Shown piece by piece: positions 39,001 to 50,760 of a DNA stretch of 64,000 nt. How positions within the stretch are numbered: the first letter of the stretch is position 1; each line of letters begins with the position of its first letter. The notes under the pieces are model-generated. The model was not told the DNA's origin and searched no databases. It saw nothing but the letters and a program-made list of their open reading frames with translations. Source of the stretch: Desmodesmus armatus (lineage: Eukaryota; Chlorophyta; Chlorophyceae; Sphaeropleales; Scenedesmaceae); contig VIIQ02000827.1 in assembly GCA_007449985.2 (NCBI GenBank), forward strand, positions 186,001 to 250,000, given 5' to 3'. A program made the translations under genes and the position numbers.

Positions 39001-42000
39001 CACAGCCACGTTGGTCTTACCAGCACCTGCACAGCACGTGCATCAAGCAGGATTGTGAGAGGAAAGTATTGTACCCAACAGGTGTTCGCCATGTTCCAAC
39101 GATACACACACATGCAGACTGCCCCCAAAACATCACAGTCAGGCATTGGTGGACATGGAATACTGTGATGAAAGCACCCGGCTTCACTAGCAGGTTCGAC
39201 AACTAGCAAAGACGGGACCCTCACCAGTTGGCGCACAGACCAGCATGTTCTCGCTGCTGTAGAGGGCGCAGTCCGACACCTTGCTCTGCACCCTGTTGAG
39301 TGCCTTCATGCCCTTGAAGGCAGGCTGGGCCCAGTCAGGCAGCTCACTGATCTCCACCTGCTTCTCACCTGCAGGACAGAGCAGAGCAAGCACAGGCGAA
39401 CCCAGCACAGCGTTATGACACATACGTATTGCTGAGCCCAGGGTGTACTGTGTTGTGCCTTGAAAGGCGGCTATTTCTGTTACCAAAGACACTTGCGTTG
39501 TCAGGCACACTTTGCCGTGCAGGCTCTCAGATCCCCAGGAGTGACTTCATGCACACGGCGCAAGCTACGACAGCCAGTGGCTGCACACCAGCCCACCCTT
39601 CGACCTACCCTCAGCAAAAGGCGGGGGCTTGAGTGCTGGCACATGGACCTCCTCGTAGCCCTTCTTGGTGGTCCTGCACAGACAGAGCACCAGCACACAT
39701 GCATTGAGTGTGGGTGGCTTCCCTGAACACTCCCTAACATCAGGTCACTGTCGGCTGTCTGGGCGCTTTGGATATGCTGCTGCTTGCTGCACTATCACCA
39801 CAACCCATGAGCACCTGGCAGGCGGGCACACGGATAAAGAGGCAGGCTCATCAGGAGCAGCAGTGATGCTCACACAAGCCAACCCTGGACGCACCTGTAG
39901 GAGCCGGGCGGCAGCGCACACTGCTTCTTGCTCATGAAGTGGCTGCCCTGGCTGAACGCCAGAGAGTCCAGGTCGATTACCACACGGCCAGCAGCAGCTC
40001 CACCGGCCTGCGTGGTGGCAGCACGTGCAGCCCTGGTGCCCTCCTCGCCCTCCTCCTCATCACCACCGCCGCCTCCCTCTGCCTGCCTCAGGCGCCGGGC
40101 CTCCTCCCTGATGCTGCGCTCCATGGCTGCAAGCAGGACGCCGCAGGACAATGACAAACACAGTGCCAGTCAGTAAGCCAGGCGCGCCAATGCATGCAGC
40201 AGGTCTACTAGGCATTTGGACGAAAAGTCATTCTAAAAGAAGCACACAAGTTGAGATTCAGACCAAGGGCAAGGCACTTCACTGACTGTGAGTGACAGGA
40301 AGTGGCTGTGACTCTTATTACAGTGGAGCTGCTGACTTGTCATCCTCGGCGGAGAATTCACAGGCGATGTGCAGCCATCAAGCATGGCCCATCGTGTACC
40401 TGTCTGCCTCTCCCTTGCTGTGGTACGTGTGCCGTGCAGGGCGTTGAGGATGGCTGCTGTAGCAGGGTCCTGCCGCATCTCCTCCTCGATGGCAGCAGTC
40501 TGCACACACACATGCAACCACACGGCACGCACACCGGCAGCACCATCAACCCAAGTCACAATCAAACAGCAAACCGGCATGCACTGACCGACAGGTGCTG
40601 CCCCATGACTGCCCTTCCTGTACAGTGCATGATGCAGCACCAGCCTAGCCTTGCTCTTTGCCTGTCAACAATGCATGCATCAAGACGCCAGCACTAAGCA
40701 GAGACAGCAAGTCGGGTTCATTGCAAGCCCCTGCACAGCATCCCGCTTTCTGCAGGTACGGGGGATCCAACAGACGACAGCCGCCCCGTTCATGTCCATG
40801 TTCATGGCGCTCACCTCAGCCTCGTCCTGTGCCTGCTTGAGCCTGATGACCCACACGATCTTCAGCCTGTTCTTCAGCAGCTCCTTGGCCAGCTCAAAGT
40901 GGTCCAGGCCCAGCAGCTGTACCACACGGGTCTCTGCAGCACCCCCGTCATCAACCTAAGGGCCATACAAGCAAGGGCCACTCAGGAATGTGAGAATCGT
41001 GCAAGTTCTTTTTCCATGCAAATGAGGCACAAGCTGTGAACCTAGGAACGTTGCATTGCTCACAAGTGACAGCCACCTATGCCGACTTGCTGACTGCAGG
41101 TACCCATGTGTGGTGCTCACTGCAGGACCAGTCGCACGCTGAGCGGCCGCGACTTGAAGCTGACGCACCCGCACTGCGTGAACTAGCCCAGGCGAGCATC
41201 AACAAGTGGACAACCCCCGCACACTGGAACCTCAGTCGATCCGCCCCCCCCCCCCCCGAAAAACATAGACACACACCTGCAGTGCCTCCAGCACCTCCTG
41301 TGCCAGCTTCTGTGCGCTGTGCTCGTCCAGGTTGCTGAGTGTCTGGCTGATGCGGCGCTGCAGCCAGTAGGCATCAATCTCCTGCACCTTCAGCCCACCA
41401 TCATCACCTAAATGCACACACCACAGGCAAGAGAGGAAAAGGGACAGGCAGCGGCAGTCAACATGCAGTTCATCTACAGCCGCAGCCAGGCAACAGCCCT
41501 GTGACCATGCAACCCACACTAGCTGGTAGCAGTCCGCATCACTGAGCGGGCGCCCGTTGCAAGGCTGGCTTGCACACCGCTTGCACCTGATATGCGTGAT
41601 ACGGCGACAGGGTCTACCAACAGGACAACCATACGGCAAAGCGTCACACCATAGCTGCGAGAGAACACCGTCATCAACTGGAGTTGCTGTACATGCTCAT
41701 ACCAACACCAGGCTCAGTGGCTCACCTCCCTCATCTCCATCTTGCAGGTCCACACTTGCACCCTGAAGGCCCCTGCCCTCATCTCCCTCATCCTCATCGG
41801 CACTCTCACTGTCCATGACCTCTGCCATGTCACCTTCCTCCTCCTCCTCCTCATCCTCAAACTGCAGCGTGACACAGCATGACACAGCGACACAGCACAA
41901 GAGCGGTCAGGCACCAGCAATTAGCAGACTGCCACAGTACACAGCTCTGTCCATACATTGACCCAAGCATAGATATGACGCCTGGTGGGAGACTCTGGCG

Positions 42001-44440
42001 CTGCAGCAGAGCCTTTCCTCCCAACAGACAAGAGGTGCCATAGAGGTCGCATCATCAGTGAAGATGGTGTGCCGATCTCCAGGATGCAAAACACACCATG
42101 CGGCAGTATCCGCCAGCTTGCAACTGCACTTCTCCTCACATGGCCGTGACAGAGTTGCTCAGCAATCGGAGTGGTTCGCACAGTTACCGATGTTGGCCTT
42201 ACCTCCACAGCCACGCCGATGTCGTCGTCGATGCCCTCCTCGTCATTTGGCACGATGGCCTCACCCTCACCCACATAGTCGGTGATGAGCTTGCCCAGGG
42301 CCACCAGCTCAGCAAAGCGCTCAGAGGTAAGGGGGCCCAACAGCTCCTCACACTCACGCTGGCGCTCAGGGTCTGCAGGGAGAACATAAGGGAAAGGCAG
42401 TGGACATATGGGTGTGTGCGGTATGCATGCAATGGTACAGGATGAAGGAAACACATGCCCACAGGGTGCTGTGGTGAAAACAGCACAACGGTTGCTGCTA
42501 TCCTTACGCCAAGCTCTGGGACCAGGATGAGAAATGGCAGGGGTGCAACCCGCCACTACCACTACTACCAAAAGGCATGCTGGCTTCCCACCAGCAGCGG
42601 CCAGTAACAGCGCCGCTGGTTCAAGTACAAGGCATGCCAGGCTCTGTTTTCATTTCATCAAGGCGCATCTGCTGCTGTCAACATGCTCTGCAAGAGCGCA
42701 TGGCGTACCTGTTTTGTTCTGGTCCTTGAGCACCGCCAGCACCTCATCCGCTGCTCCCCTCAGCACATCTGCAGGCTGGTCGCCAAAAATCGCATGCACT
42801 GTGTTCATCATAGCCTCATAAGCAGCACGGGTCTCCTGCAAACACCACACCACAGCACAGCATGCAGGATTGGCATGGCGCCACTGAGCAAGTGATCAAC
42901 AGTGAGGTATGGCCTGTGTGTAAACACAGGGAGTGCATCCAGCCAATGCAACCATCCAAGGATGTGACATTCCAAAGTTGGGTGTGTGTGGAGCAACCCC
43001 GCCACGATGGCTGGCTGCATCACAGAATGATGGGCACATGCAAACACTGTACCAAGCTGCTTGTGGTGATGACTTATGATGTGAGCGCCCACAACTGCAG
43101 CTTCACCGCTTTTGTTTGCAAACACCACCCCAGGATCTTCTGCGGCATCCTACCACCCTGCAATGCCTGCCACGCATCGCAATGATGATGACTAAGCATT
43201 CATGATCCCCCTCCTGCACGTCCGCCTGCTGTGTGGGATCGCACCTTTGTGCGTGGCCTGTATAGCCCTGCAGTGTCCAGGTCCAGCACGCTGCCCCCTG
43301 CACCGCCCTTGCGCTTTGAAGGCATGCCATAGTCCATGAGCTCAGCCTTTGATCCGTCACGCTTCCTGCACATAAACAACAGCAAGAGATGGCGGCAAGG
43401 CAGCTTGGTGATGGAATCTGGCACAGCACAGCAGAATGGATGATAGGAGGATGCGGGAGCGCACCTTCCACGTTGGCCCCTGCTGCCAGTAGCCTTTCAA
43501 CTCTGCCCTCTGCTGCTGTCGGCCGTATCGTACATGAATCTCAGCCCTTGTTGCATGTGCGTGATGACTTTGCAAAATCAATGTGCATGATCAATGTGCA
43601 TGATGGTTTTGCTCTTGATTTCGACTGCTGCTGTGAGGTCACAGCTAAATGTCATCCTATGGGCCGTTGCCCTCTGCACATGCAGTGCATGCCTGCTGCT
43701 GCTGCTGCTGTTGTGATGCCACTGCCACTCACTTGCTCTTCTCCTTCTTGCCTGCCATCTCTGGCCTCTCGTGCTGCACCCTGTCGCCCATCTTGTGCTT
43801 GATGCGGCCGGCAAGCGTCTCTGGCTCGCCTGTAGGCTCGTGAGCATCTCGAGTGCGGTTCTCCGAGGTCAGCACAAGGCTGGAGTTCTGTTGTCACCAA
43901 ACCAGCAGCATGCAAGTGCGGGACAGGAAATGGTGAAGATAGGGTGCTGCTGCCAGAATAGTGGGGTGCTGAAGACAGCATCAGACCAGCCTGGACAGCT
44001 GCTGCACGTGCATGTTGATCGCCACTGCTGGCTGCAGCTAGACCTGAGTTCAACAACAGCATGGTCTGCTTGTGCAGTGGCAGCTCTCAATGGGTTGAAT
44101 TATGCTTCAAAGAGATATGGCTGTTGCACTCAGGAATGCCAATGAGGTGTGCAACACAACCCCCACGTTGCAATGAGGCTGCCGCATGCCCTTGTTGGGC
44201 ACATGCACGTCTGAAAGTGCTTAATGGAATGTGGCCTGACGCCCCAGATTACTGGGCAAGAGCATTGCAAGAACGCCCGATGCTACGTGCTGTAGCCTAC
44301 ACTACCAGACAGCGACATGCCCAAGCGTCCTGACGCAGGGCTGCATGGCCCTGCAATGCAGACGGTAGACTTACCGCACGGTAGTCATACTGCTTGAATC
44401 GAGCATACTTCTCAGCTCCTCCTCCATACTTCTCAGCCAT
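24045..44440 (-). CDS. BRR2: U5 snRNP helicase Brr2 (SNRNP200), Ski2-like with two cassettes
   Basis: A 20-kb minus-strand gene with many short introns, ATG at 44440 ([20 protein letters not shown]) and stop at 24045 after an acidic tail. It unwinds U4/U6 snRNA to activate the spliceosome. In order: N-terminal region with [20 protein letters not shown] (about 42750) and [20 protein letters not shown] (about 39920); cassette 1 with Walker A APTGAGKT (split by the intron between 39225 and 39029), DEIH (38249-38260), SATLPNF (about 37910) and QMMGRAGR (split at about 36494), followed by Sec63 exons ([15 protein letters not shown] at about 35200; [19 protein letters not shown] at about 34760); cassette 2 with APTGSGKT (about 32210-32232) and DELQ (31334-31345), then a second Sec63 unit ([20 protein letters not shown] at about 26020) and the [11 protein letters not shown] end. 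Cassette 2 is degenerate, as is usual in Brr2. Identity secure; individual exon ends not all fixed. Confidence 0.95.
24971..25030. repeat. Dispersed intron repeat, copy 1
   Basis: GTACTGCCCACCGGTAAGAG then CATCCACT and a C-rich run, in a BRR2 intron. It matches about 28652-28700 (GTACCGCCCAGCGGTGAAAG, CATCCACT, poly-C, AAAG). Confidence 0.7.
27341..27493. repeat. Intron hairpin 1
   Basis: Left arm TTCATCTTGAGACTGTCC...CCCCACAAAGGCTCAAAGTTG, right arm CAACTTTGAGCCTTTGTGGGG...CAGCCTCAAGATGA. Loop includes CACAGG/CCTGTG pairing. Stem about 60 nt with mismatches. Confidence 0.8.
27630..27778. repeat. Intron hairpin 2
   Basis: Left arm CCTTGAGGCTGTCAGTTGCC, ACGCCACAAAGGCTCAGAG, CAAAGTTGATG; right arm CATCAACTTTG, GGGCCTTTGTGGCGTGGCAA, TTGACAGCCTTGAG. 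The best-paired of the three. Confidence 0.85.
27966..28120. repeat. Intron hairpin 3
   Basis: Left arm AGCTTCATCTTGAGGCTCAA, GGCCACCCCACCAAGGCTC, GATGGTGTCGTAGTCTTTG; right arm CAAAGACTATGACACCAT, TTTGAGCCTTTGTGGGGTGG, GACAGCCTCAGGATGAAGCT. Almost continuous pairing near the loop. Confidence 0.85.
28652..28702. repeat. Dispersed intron repeat, copy 2
   Basis: Partner of the 24971-25030 element, again ending in poly-C then AAAG beside a BRR2 exon donor. A second shared stretch, CAGGTGGTGATAC then TGCACTGGCTG, lies at about 27793 and 28455. Confidence 0.7.
29935..30240. repeat. Tandem duplication within a BRR2 intron
   Basis: GCACAGGACCAGGCTCCCTC then TTCATCATCCA, GGTTTGGG and CAGTGTTGG (from about 29934) recur at about 30099 (GCACAGGACAAGGCTCCCTC). 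Both copies end in CTGGGCCTGATGCCTTCATG-like sequence. Non-coding. Confidence 0.75.
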
Positions 44441-44856
44441 GGTGCCCCTGCTCCTGCTGCTTCTGCTGTCTTAGCTGCCCAGCAGCACAGCGCCGCAGAG
44501 CGGCCGAAACCTATGCGAAGCGCTTTATGATTGCAGGTATGGCTTTGAAGGCAGCAAAGCTGCAGTTGTTTCACAACTCGGAACACACCAGATCAAGATG
44601 GTGACCACAGTAGACCTCCGCTCGCGCGTGGGGGCTTGAGATACGTTTCAAGACGTCACATGCATCAGCATTACATTCTTTTCCCAGACGGTTGCAAAAC
44701 CCGTTGGTTTTTTGGTCGAAGGGCGGCCAAGCGCACAGCAGAGCCTTCTTTTCGTATTATCACAGTGACCTGTTTCATTCACAAACGCTCTCGTTGCTGA
44801 ACCGTCCTGGTGGCCTGTGTCTGATCAGTGGTGCTACAGACCAGCAAGACATTCAG
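44441..44856. promoter_or_regulatory. Divergent promoter region between BRR2 and eIF3f
   Basis: About 415 bases between opposite start codons of two housekeeping genes, so it must drive both. An in-frame open stretch upstream of the chosen eIF3f ATG (back to about 44692) is taken as 5' UTR because it has no family match. Confidence 0.55.
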
Positions 44857-47317
44857 ATGGTTGCCTCATTGCTGCTGCCCATCAGCGGCTCAAACATCAA
44901 TGTCAAGGTGCACCCTGTAGTGCTCTTGCAAGTCTGTGACTCTTTCATCAGGCGTGGGGAGAAGCAGGACAGGGTGATTGGCACCCTGCTGGGCACAATT
45001 TCTGATGGCACAGTGAATGTCAGCCGTTGCTTCGTGGTCCCACACACAGAGACCATGGACCAGGTGAGCATGCTGCCAACTAGTCTGCTTTCCTACAAAC
45101 TCTGAGCAGCAGTCCCATGCCTTTCACAGCATGTGTGCAAGTCTTGTCAACTGGTGGGATACGTCACTGCCCTGCAGGTGGCAGTGGACATCGTGCACCA
45201 CAAAACAATGCACGAGCTGCACCAGAAAGTGGCGCCATCACAAGTGATCGTAGGCTGGTGAGCAGCAGCTGTGGCTGACGGACAGCGACAGGCAGCATCG
45301 CTGTGCTGGTGCCAGCCAGCCTGGCCATGGTGGTGATACTGGCTCCTGTGCAGACAAGCACGGGGCTGGTACTTCAAACACCGTGGAAGTCTCTGCCAGT
45401 GCAGCTGCAGAGCACGTCAGCGAAGACGGGTGCTGATGCAGATGCCAGGGTTCAGTCTGGGTTGACTTCTTGCAAAACTGTCGCACCCCGCGTGCATCCC
45501 TCATCAGCAGATTGCAGATCATGTTCTAAGCAGTCCTTACCTGCACCGTGGCTGCCCGCAGGTTCTCAACAGGTTCTGGTGTCAGCAACAGTGATGCGCT
45601 GATCCAGGAGCACTACACAAAGGAGATCACCAACAGCATTGGCCCAGTGAGTGCAAACAGTGCTGGTCAGTACAGCAGCAACAGCAGGGCGCGTAGCAGC
45701 AGCAGCAGCAGGGGTGCAGGCAGCACAACCAGAGAACCGTTTGACATCGGTGTCACAGCAGCGGTGTTTGAAATCCTGGCGGGCTGCACGGCATGCTGGG
45801 GCAGCTTGCAGCACACCTGGTGGCGTCAGATACATCCGCGTCTGCAGCAGGGTGTAACCAAGGGCAGCTGCGAGCTTCACATCATCTTTACGTGTGCAGG
45901 AGCAGGAGCAGCACATTCTAGTGTGAGGCAGCTGTCCGGGTTGAGGTTTGCACACCTTACAACGTTTGTGCACACCACTTCCGCGCACAGGTTCACTTGC
46001 GGCTGGACACCAGCCTAGAGCAGGAGAAGCTGCCTGTGCAGGCATACATCTCCCGCAACCTGGGACTGGGTGAGTGCTGGGATCGCAAATGTCCCGCAGT
46101 ATGCACAGTGTACTTACCAAATTGTGCAAGCAGCCCCTCAGCATCATATGCTTGATGCATCACATACATCAGCAGTGGTCATGCAGCATCACCCCTCAAC
46201 TGGCAGCCGCATCCAATGCAGCAGTGGCCTAGTTGCACAATGCTGGTACTAGGCACTGAGGGCAGTGTGTCTGTGCACTGGTCTGTATTGCGTGTGTTCA
46301 GGTGACAAGGCCATCGCCATGGAGTTCCTGGAGGTGCCCTGTGAGGTGCTGTATGGAGACATTGAGCGCGTGGGATGTAAGTGTACTGCCCCCGTCGTCG
46401 CTCCCCTGTACAGCCTTTGCAGCATCTGTTGGGTTCATCATGTGTACCTGCACAGCAGACGGTGGAGTGGGTGTGTTGCCTGCACCATCAAGACAACGTC
46501 TTAGCATTTGTCACAGTCGATGACAGTTCATGCCGACAGGCAGCATATGGGTCAGCATCTTGCGCCATACAGCATCCCGCACCATGTGACTTACAGCATC
46601 CCGCACCATGCGACCCTGAACTTGCACTCCTGTTGCCGATTCCGCCCTGCCTCTCCCACCCCTGCAGCCTCCCTGCTTGTGTCTGGTGACCCTGACAAGG
46701 GCCGCCCCCTGGCTGAGCAGGAGACGCTGTCAACATCCATCAACAGGCTGGTGGGCCTGCTGGGGCAGGCGCAGCAGTACGTGGACGATGTAGTGGTGAG
46801 TGACAGTAGAGCCGTACAGTAGAGGGGGTGCTGCTCCCGCTGCAATTGTGCTTGGCCATGGGGCTGCTAGGCCAGGCGCTGTGCTACCAGTAGCTCAGTC
46901 ATAAAAGCCATGGTGCTTTGGCAACCCGGCGCAGAGGCCATGGTGCTGCTGCCTGCTGCAAGGCCATGTGCCTGAATCTGTGCAGATGCGGCAGGCAGTA
47001 CTACAGGGCTACCGCTTTGCTGGGCAGCCAGTCCACGCAACTGGCCTTTTGTGGCGACGAACACCAGCAGGACCGACCTTGCCATCCTGTGTTGTGTGTA
47101 TTCTGCGTAGGCTGGCCGCAAGGAGGGCGACGCATCCATCGGCCGCTACCTTGCAGACACCCTCGCTGTGGTGCCTCACCTGGATGTGGCTGACTTTGAG
47201 CGCATGTTCAACGAGGGTGTGCAGGACAACCTGCTGCTCAGCTACTTTGCACACCTGGTGCGCAGCCAAGTTGCGCTGGCAGAACGCCTGGGCACACAGG
47301 CGTTGCCGCTGCTGTGA
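44857..47317 (+). CDS. EIF3F: Translation initiation factor eIF3 subunit F (MPN domain)
   Basis: Exons: 44857-45063, 45178-45257, 45562-45656, 45991-46069, about 46302-46377, about 46668-46797, about 47111-47317 (stop). The MPN domain reads NVKVHPVVLLQVCDSFIRR, RVIGTLLGTISDGTVNV, then IVHHKTMHELHQKVAPSQVI and GWFSTGSGVSNSDALIQEHY. It lacks the HxH metal ligands of JAMM proteases, as usual for eIF3f. The C-terminal helices (GRYLADTLAVVPHLDVADFE, DNLLLSYFAHLVRSQVALAE) close the family fold. It acts in the eIF3 complex at the 40S ribosome. I chose the ATG at 44857, eleven codons before the conserved NVKVHP; longer in-frame starts exist but are not supported. Confidence 0.93.
46567..46610. repeat. 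Direct repeat in an eIF3f intron
   Basis: TACAGCATCCCGCACCATG occurs twice with a 24-base period just before a real exon. Non-coding. Confidence 0.85.
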
Positions 47318-47593
47318 GCAGTGCACAGTGTGGACGCTGCTGGAGGTGGCATGCTGTGTTGCGGAACACGCACAGCACAGCTGTGGGGTGATGGTTCACT
47401 CCTGCTTCTGGTTTCTGGTGTTGGTTGGTCATGGGCAGTGGGTGCTGCTGGTAGGCCGTGCTGCGGCCCAGGAGGTCGGGGTTGTGTCAACATCATGAGT
47501 GTATGAGTATTTGGGATGCAGCATTGGGTAATTTGGCCAGGGCTGGGTGGGTGCAAGGTGACAGACAGGGTTGCAGCCATGCAGCCACGCAGT

Positions 47594-47598
47594 TGTAA
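47594..47598 (+). terminator. TGTAA polyadenylation signal, eIF3f
   Basis: TGTAA about 280 bases after the eIF3f stop, the nearest candidate on this strand. Confidence 0.4.
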
Positions 47599-48047
47599 CT
47601 GCCAAAGCGGACCTTTAATGTGCATGGCTATCTTTGGCCGTCATTCTGTGACTGCAGCAACGTTTCAAACCATACACAGCAGAAAAGCGGTCCAGTAAGC
47701 ATGCCCTGATCATATGGTTGTCGAGGTGTCGCACCAAGAGCATGTTGCGCTGCCAGCCTAGCAATCTGGTTGCAGCACACCCGTGTCACGGCTGTTCACG
47801 CCAAGCTCGCCGCCTGTTTTGTGGACCAGCTATATAGCTGGCTTGATACATCAAAGCCATGTACATGCGCATGCACAAAGTTCTGCAAGGCTGTACAGCA
47901 ACCACGTGGCACGCAGCACAACGACAACTCAGTTCACGATGCCTCCTTTCAGTGCAAAGGAGGGCGAAATAATCCTATGATGTCCAAACAAGCTGCATGT
48001 ATCCCAGGTGGACGTCGCCGGCTGCACGCAGCTGTAGCCGTACAGCA

Positions 48048-48092
48048 GCTGTAGCAGCCTGCAGTAGCGCTACTGCAGGCTGATGCTACAGC
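48048..48092. repeat. Long tight palindrome
   Basis: GCTGTAGCA-GCCTGCAGTAG is followed almost at once by CTACTGCAGGCTGATGCTACAGC. About 20 base pairs form, with a 3-base bulge and a near-zero loop. It lies about 160 bases before the ATG of the next gene. Confidence 0.9.
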
Positions 48093-48251
48093 ATGCATCT
48101 GAGTCTACTTAGCGCCGCAGCAGTATCGACAGCAAACAAAAATTCTTTGACTGCACTTGACTGCTTGTGAAAACAGATACACAGACGACGACTGAGCTGA
48201 CGCGTCATCCGTACGTGGCCTCTAGCGCTTCTCTTGCACACACACGCACCC

Positions 48252-50760
48252 ATGTCGCCAAGACAAAAGCAAAAGGCGGCGAATGCAGCCTTTTTGTCAG
48301 GTGCGCAAGCCACAAGCACCCAGAGACTCACAAGCTGCAGCTGGCTGGCTCAACGCTCTTGCTCGAATGCTGCAACAACATGTCCAAGGCCACACAGCAC
48401 TGCCAAATCATTTGTGCTGTTGTTGCTGTCCCTGAACCCACAGGGGAACAGATGTGCCAGTGGGTCGGCAGCCTTGAGAGACAATTGAAGGACGTGGGAA
48501 ATGTGTTTGAGGAGCAGCTGCATGGCGTTGATGGAGGCGTGCTTGGTCAGCTGGATGACAGCATGCTAAAAAAGCTGGGCCATGAGCTGGTGAGCAGCAT
48601 CCCCTGGCAGGGTACTGTCCATGGTGCGGGCAGCTGTGTAGTACAGTACAGCACTGGTGCAATATTGTACATCTGGTACAGTAAAGACACTCTTGCTGCC
48701 TCATGTGGTCCAATAGTTTGCATGACCTACTTTTCTTTTCCAGCAGTGCCAAGCGCTGTTGTTTACTTCATATTGCAGTTAAAACGGGGGGGGGGTTGGC
48801 GCAGGCCAGCTGGCTGACTCAGCCTGAAGCTGTAGGCTGAATGGATTTTAGATCACCATCTTGTACAGTGTCGAGCCTTGGCAAACCAGCAGCCCCTTGC
48901 ACGCAGGGAGGAACTGGTTGTTAACCACGGTGGTCACTGCTGGTCAGACTGAAACCTCTAACATTCAGGGTCACGCTGCTGCTGCCATTCCAGGGTCGCT
49001 GCGTCAGGATGCTGAAAGCAGTGAAGGCACTGAAATGCAGCAAACCTGTCGTGGCTCCAGTCACACCCACAAAGAAGACACAGACACAGGTACAAATGCA
49101 AGCACTTCCAGCTGCAAGTAACAGCAGTGAGCAGACCAACATCAAGGGTGACCCCCCAAGTTCACGATGGAACAGAGGATCAATATTCAATACTGCAGTA
49201 GTCACTACTGAGTGGCAAGCGGCATGTCTGACTGACACTGGGTGCCAACAGAGCGCTGGCTAGGGTGCTTGCAGGCTAGCTTGCAGGCTGGCGCTGCTCA
49301 CAGCTGTATTGTGTGCTGCACCACAGGAGACCAAGCCGGCCGAGGTTGCTGCACAGCCCCCCAAGCAGAAACCCAAAGGCAGCCCCTCGGAAAAACTGCT
49401 GGTGGTCGAGGTGTTTGCCGGCTCACACCCTGTGGGGCGTCACTTCCAGCAATTGCAGGCACAGCAGAAGACACCTGCACCCTACAGTCTGGCAGCCTAT
49501 GCAGCTATTGAGGCACAGCAGCCAGATGGGGAGAAGTTCAGGGCCCCAGAGCCCCACGCCCTTGGCCTCACACCCGCACACCACATGAGCCTGCACGCGC
49601 TGGTTCAGGACACAGCTGCACGCACAAAGCTGCTGAACTTTGTACACCGTGAGCTGCAAGACTCTGGAGTGGACGGGGTCGTGGTGTTGGGCGGCCCACC
49701 ATGCACCAAGTACAGCAACGCAGACAAGCAGTTCCGGCTGCGCCGGGCGACTCTGGAGCAAATCAAGCTGGCCTATGCGGACGCAGAGAGGCAGTTGAAG
49801 CAGTTGCAGACCAAGGCAGGGGGTGAAGTCCCTGAGTCAGCTGGTAAGCTTCGCAGAGCCCAGCGCTTGGTGGTCAGCCTGAAAGAAGCTTACCAGGTAG
49901 CAGCAGATGCTGTACACAAAGATGAGCTGGAGGTGCAGGCAGCAGATGAGACAGTATGCAGCTTCCTCAGCCTGTTCAAGGAGATTCAGAAGGCGTGCAA
50001 GGCGGCTGGCAACACACCCTGCCACCTGGTGATGGAGAACCCCTACTCAGCAGCAGACAGGGCGCTGTGGAACAGGTGAGGGGCATCTCGGTGACAACGT
50101 TGCTATTGTACTGTGTTGCCAACACATGTTTGTTGATACCATGGTGTAGCCCTCAACAACTTTATTTGCTGGCAGCTAGTGCTGAGTGGCCTAGCCCAGG
50201 GAGGGCCACACAATGAAAACAAGTGAGGTAGCCCTGGTGTGCTCCGAGCAAACCAGGGCTATCTTATTGCAGCTATTCTGCTGCCACTGGCAGCTGCCGC
50301 ATGGTGCACCCCTCCCTTCACTAGCAGTACTAGTAGGCTTGGTGGTGCCACCAGTGGCGAAAGTTACACTGTGTGTTGACGTTTTGCCTGCAGACCCTTC
50401 ATGAAGGAGGAGCACCTGCTGAACCTTCCTGATGCACCTAAGGCAGCAGAAGTGGCCAAGAAAGAAAAGTTCAAGCCCAGCAGCAGCGCCTGGCTCAACA
50501 CTGTGTGGCAGAACTGGTGCACCTACGCGCCGCAGCAGCCTCAGAAGGACACCATCATCTTCACCACACTGTCAACGAAGGACCTGCCTGCCCGCAAGTG
50601 CTCCAAGCACTGCAAATGCCCCGAAAGGAAGAAAAGCGGGTCACATGAGGTGCAGGTCGCCAAGAAAGGCGGCGCTTACGAGAGGGCTCCGTGGCCCACG
50701 GAGTTTGTTGGTGCAGTGCTGAGGGCATGTGTAGGCAGCAAGGCCTACGAAGGGCTCTGA
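48252..50760 (+). CDS. SAM-domain protein with phage-type cytosine-C5 methyltransferase-like domain
   Basis: Exons 48252-48300, 48444-48589, 48994-49089, 49327-50075 and 50394-50760 sum to 1407 bases (468 residues plus stop), and every junction is canonical and in phase. The start MSPRQKQKAANAAFLS joins to GEQMCQWVGSLERQL. Residues about 18-85 are a sterile alpha motif (W..sL, VDGGVLGQLDDSMLKKLGHE, then RVRMLKAVKAL). After a Pro/Lys linker comes a Rossmann-type domain: LLVVEVFAGSHPVGRHFQ (motif I), VVVLGGPPCTKYSNAD (motif IV with the catalytic-type Cys), HLVMENPYSAADRALWNRPF (ENP in place of ENV), and IIFTTLSTKDLPARKCSKHC with a later SGSHE. This motif order is that of phage/viral cytosine-C5 methyltransferase-like proteins. 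Whether it methylates DNA is untested. A helical insert of about 90 residues separates PPC and ENP. Confidence 0.78.

Larger units (their letters stand above)
47318..48251. other. Intergenic: eIF3f 3' UTR and SAM-methyltransferase promoter
   Basis: About 930 bases without a supported gene, containing the TGTAA at 47594 and the strong palindrome at 48048-48092. Confidence 0.5.

Noticed and set aside
44692..44856. N-terminal extension of eIF3f
   Set aside because: In frame but without resemblance to eIF3f N-termini; the ATG at 44857 fits the family start.
48167..48251. Longer open frame upstream of the SAM domain
   Set aside because: Starts with GTG and reads low-quality sequence. The spliced start MSPRQKQKAANAAFLS at 48252 gives an exact in-phase protein.
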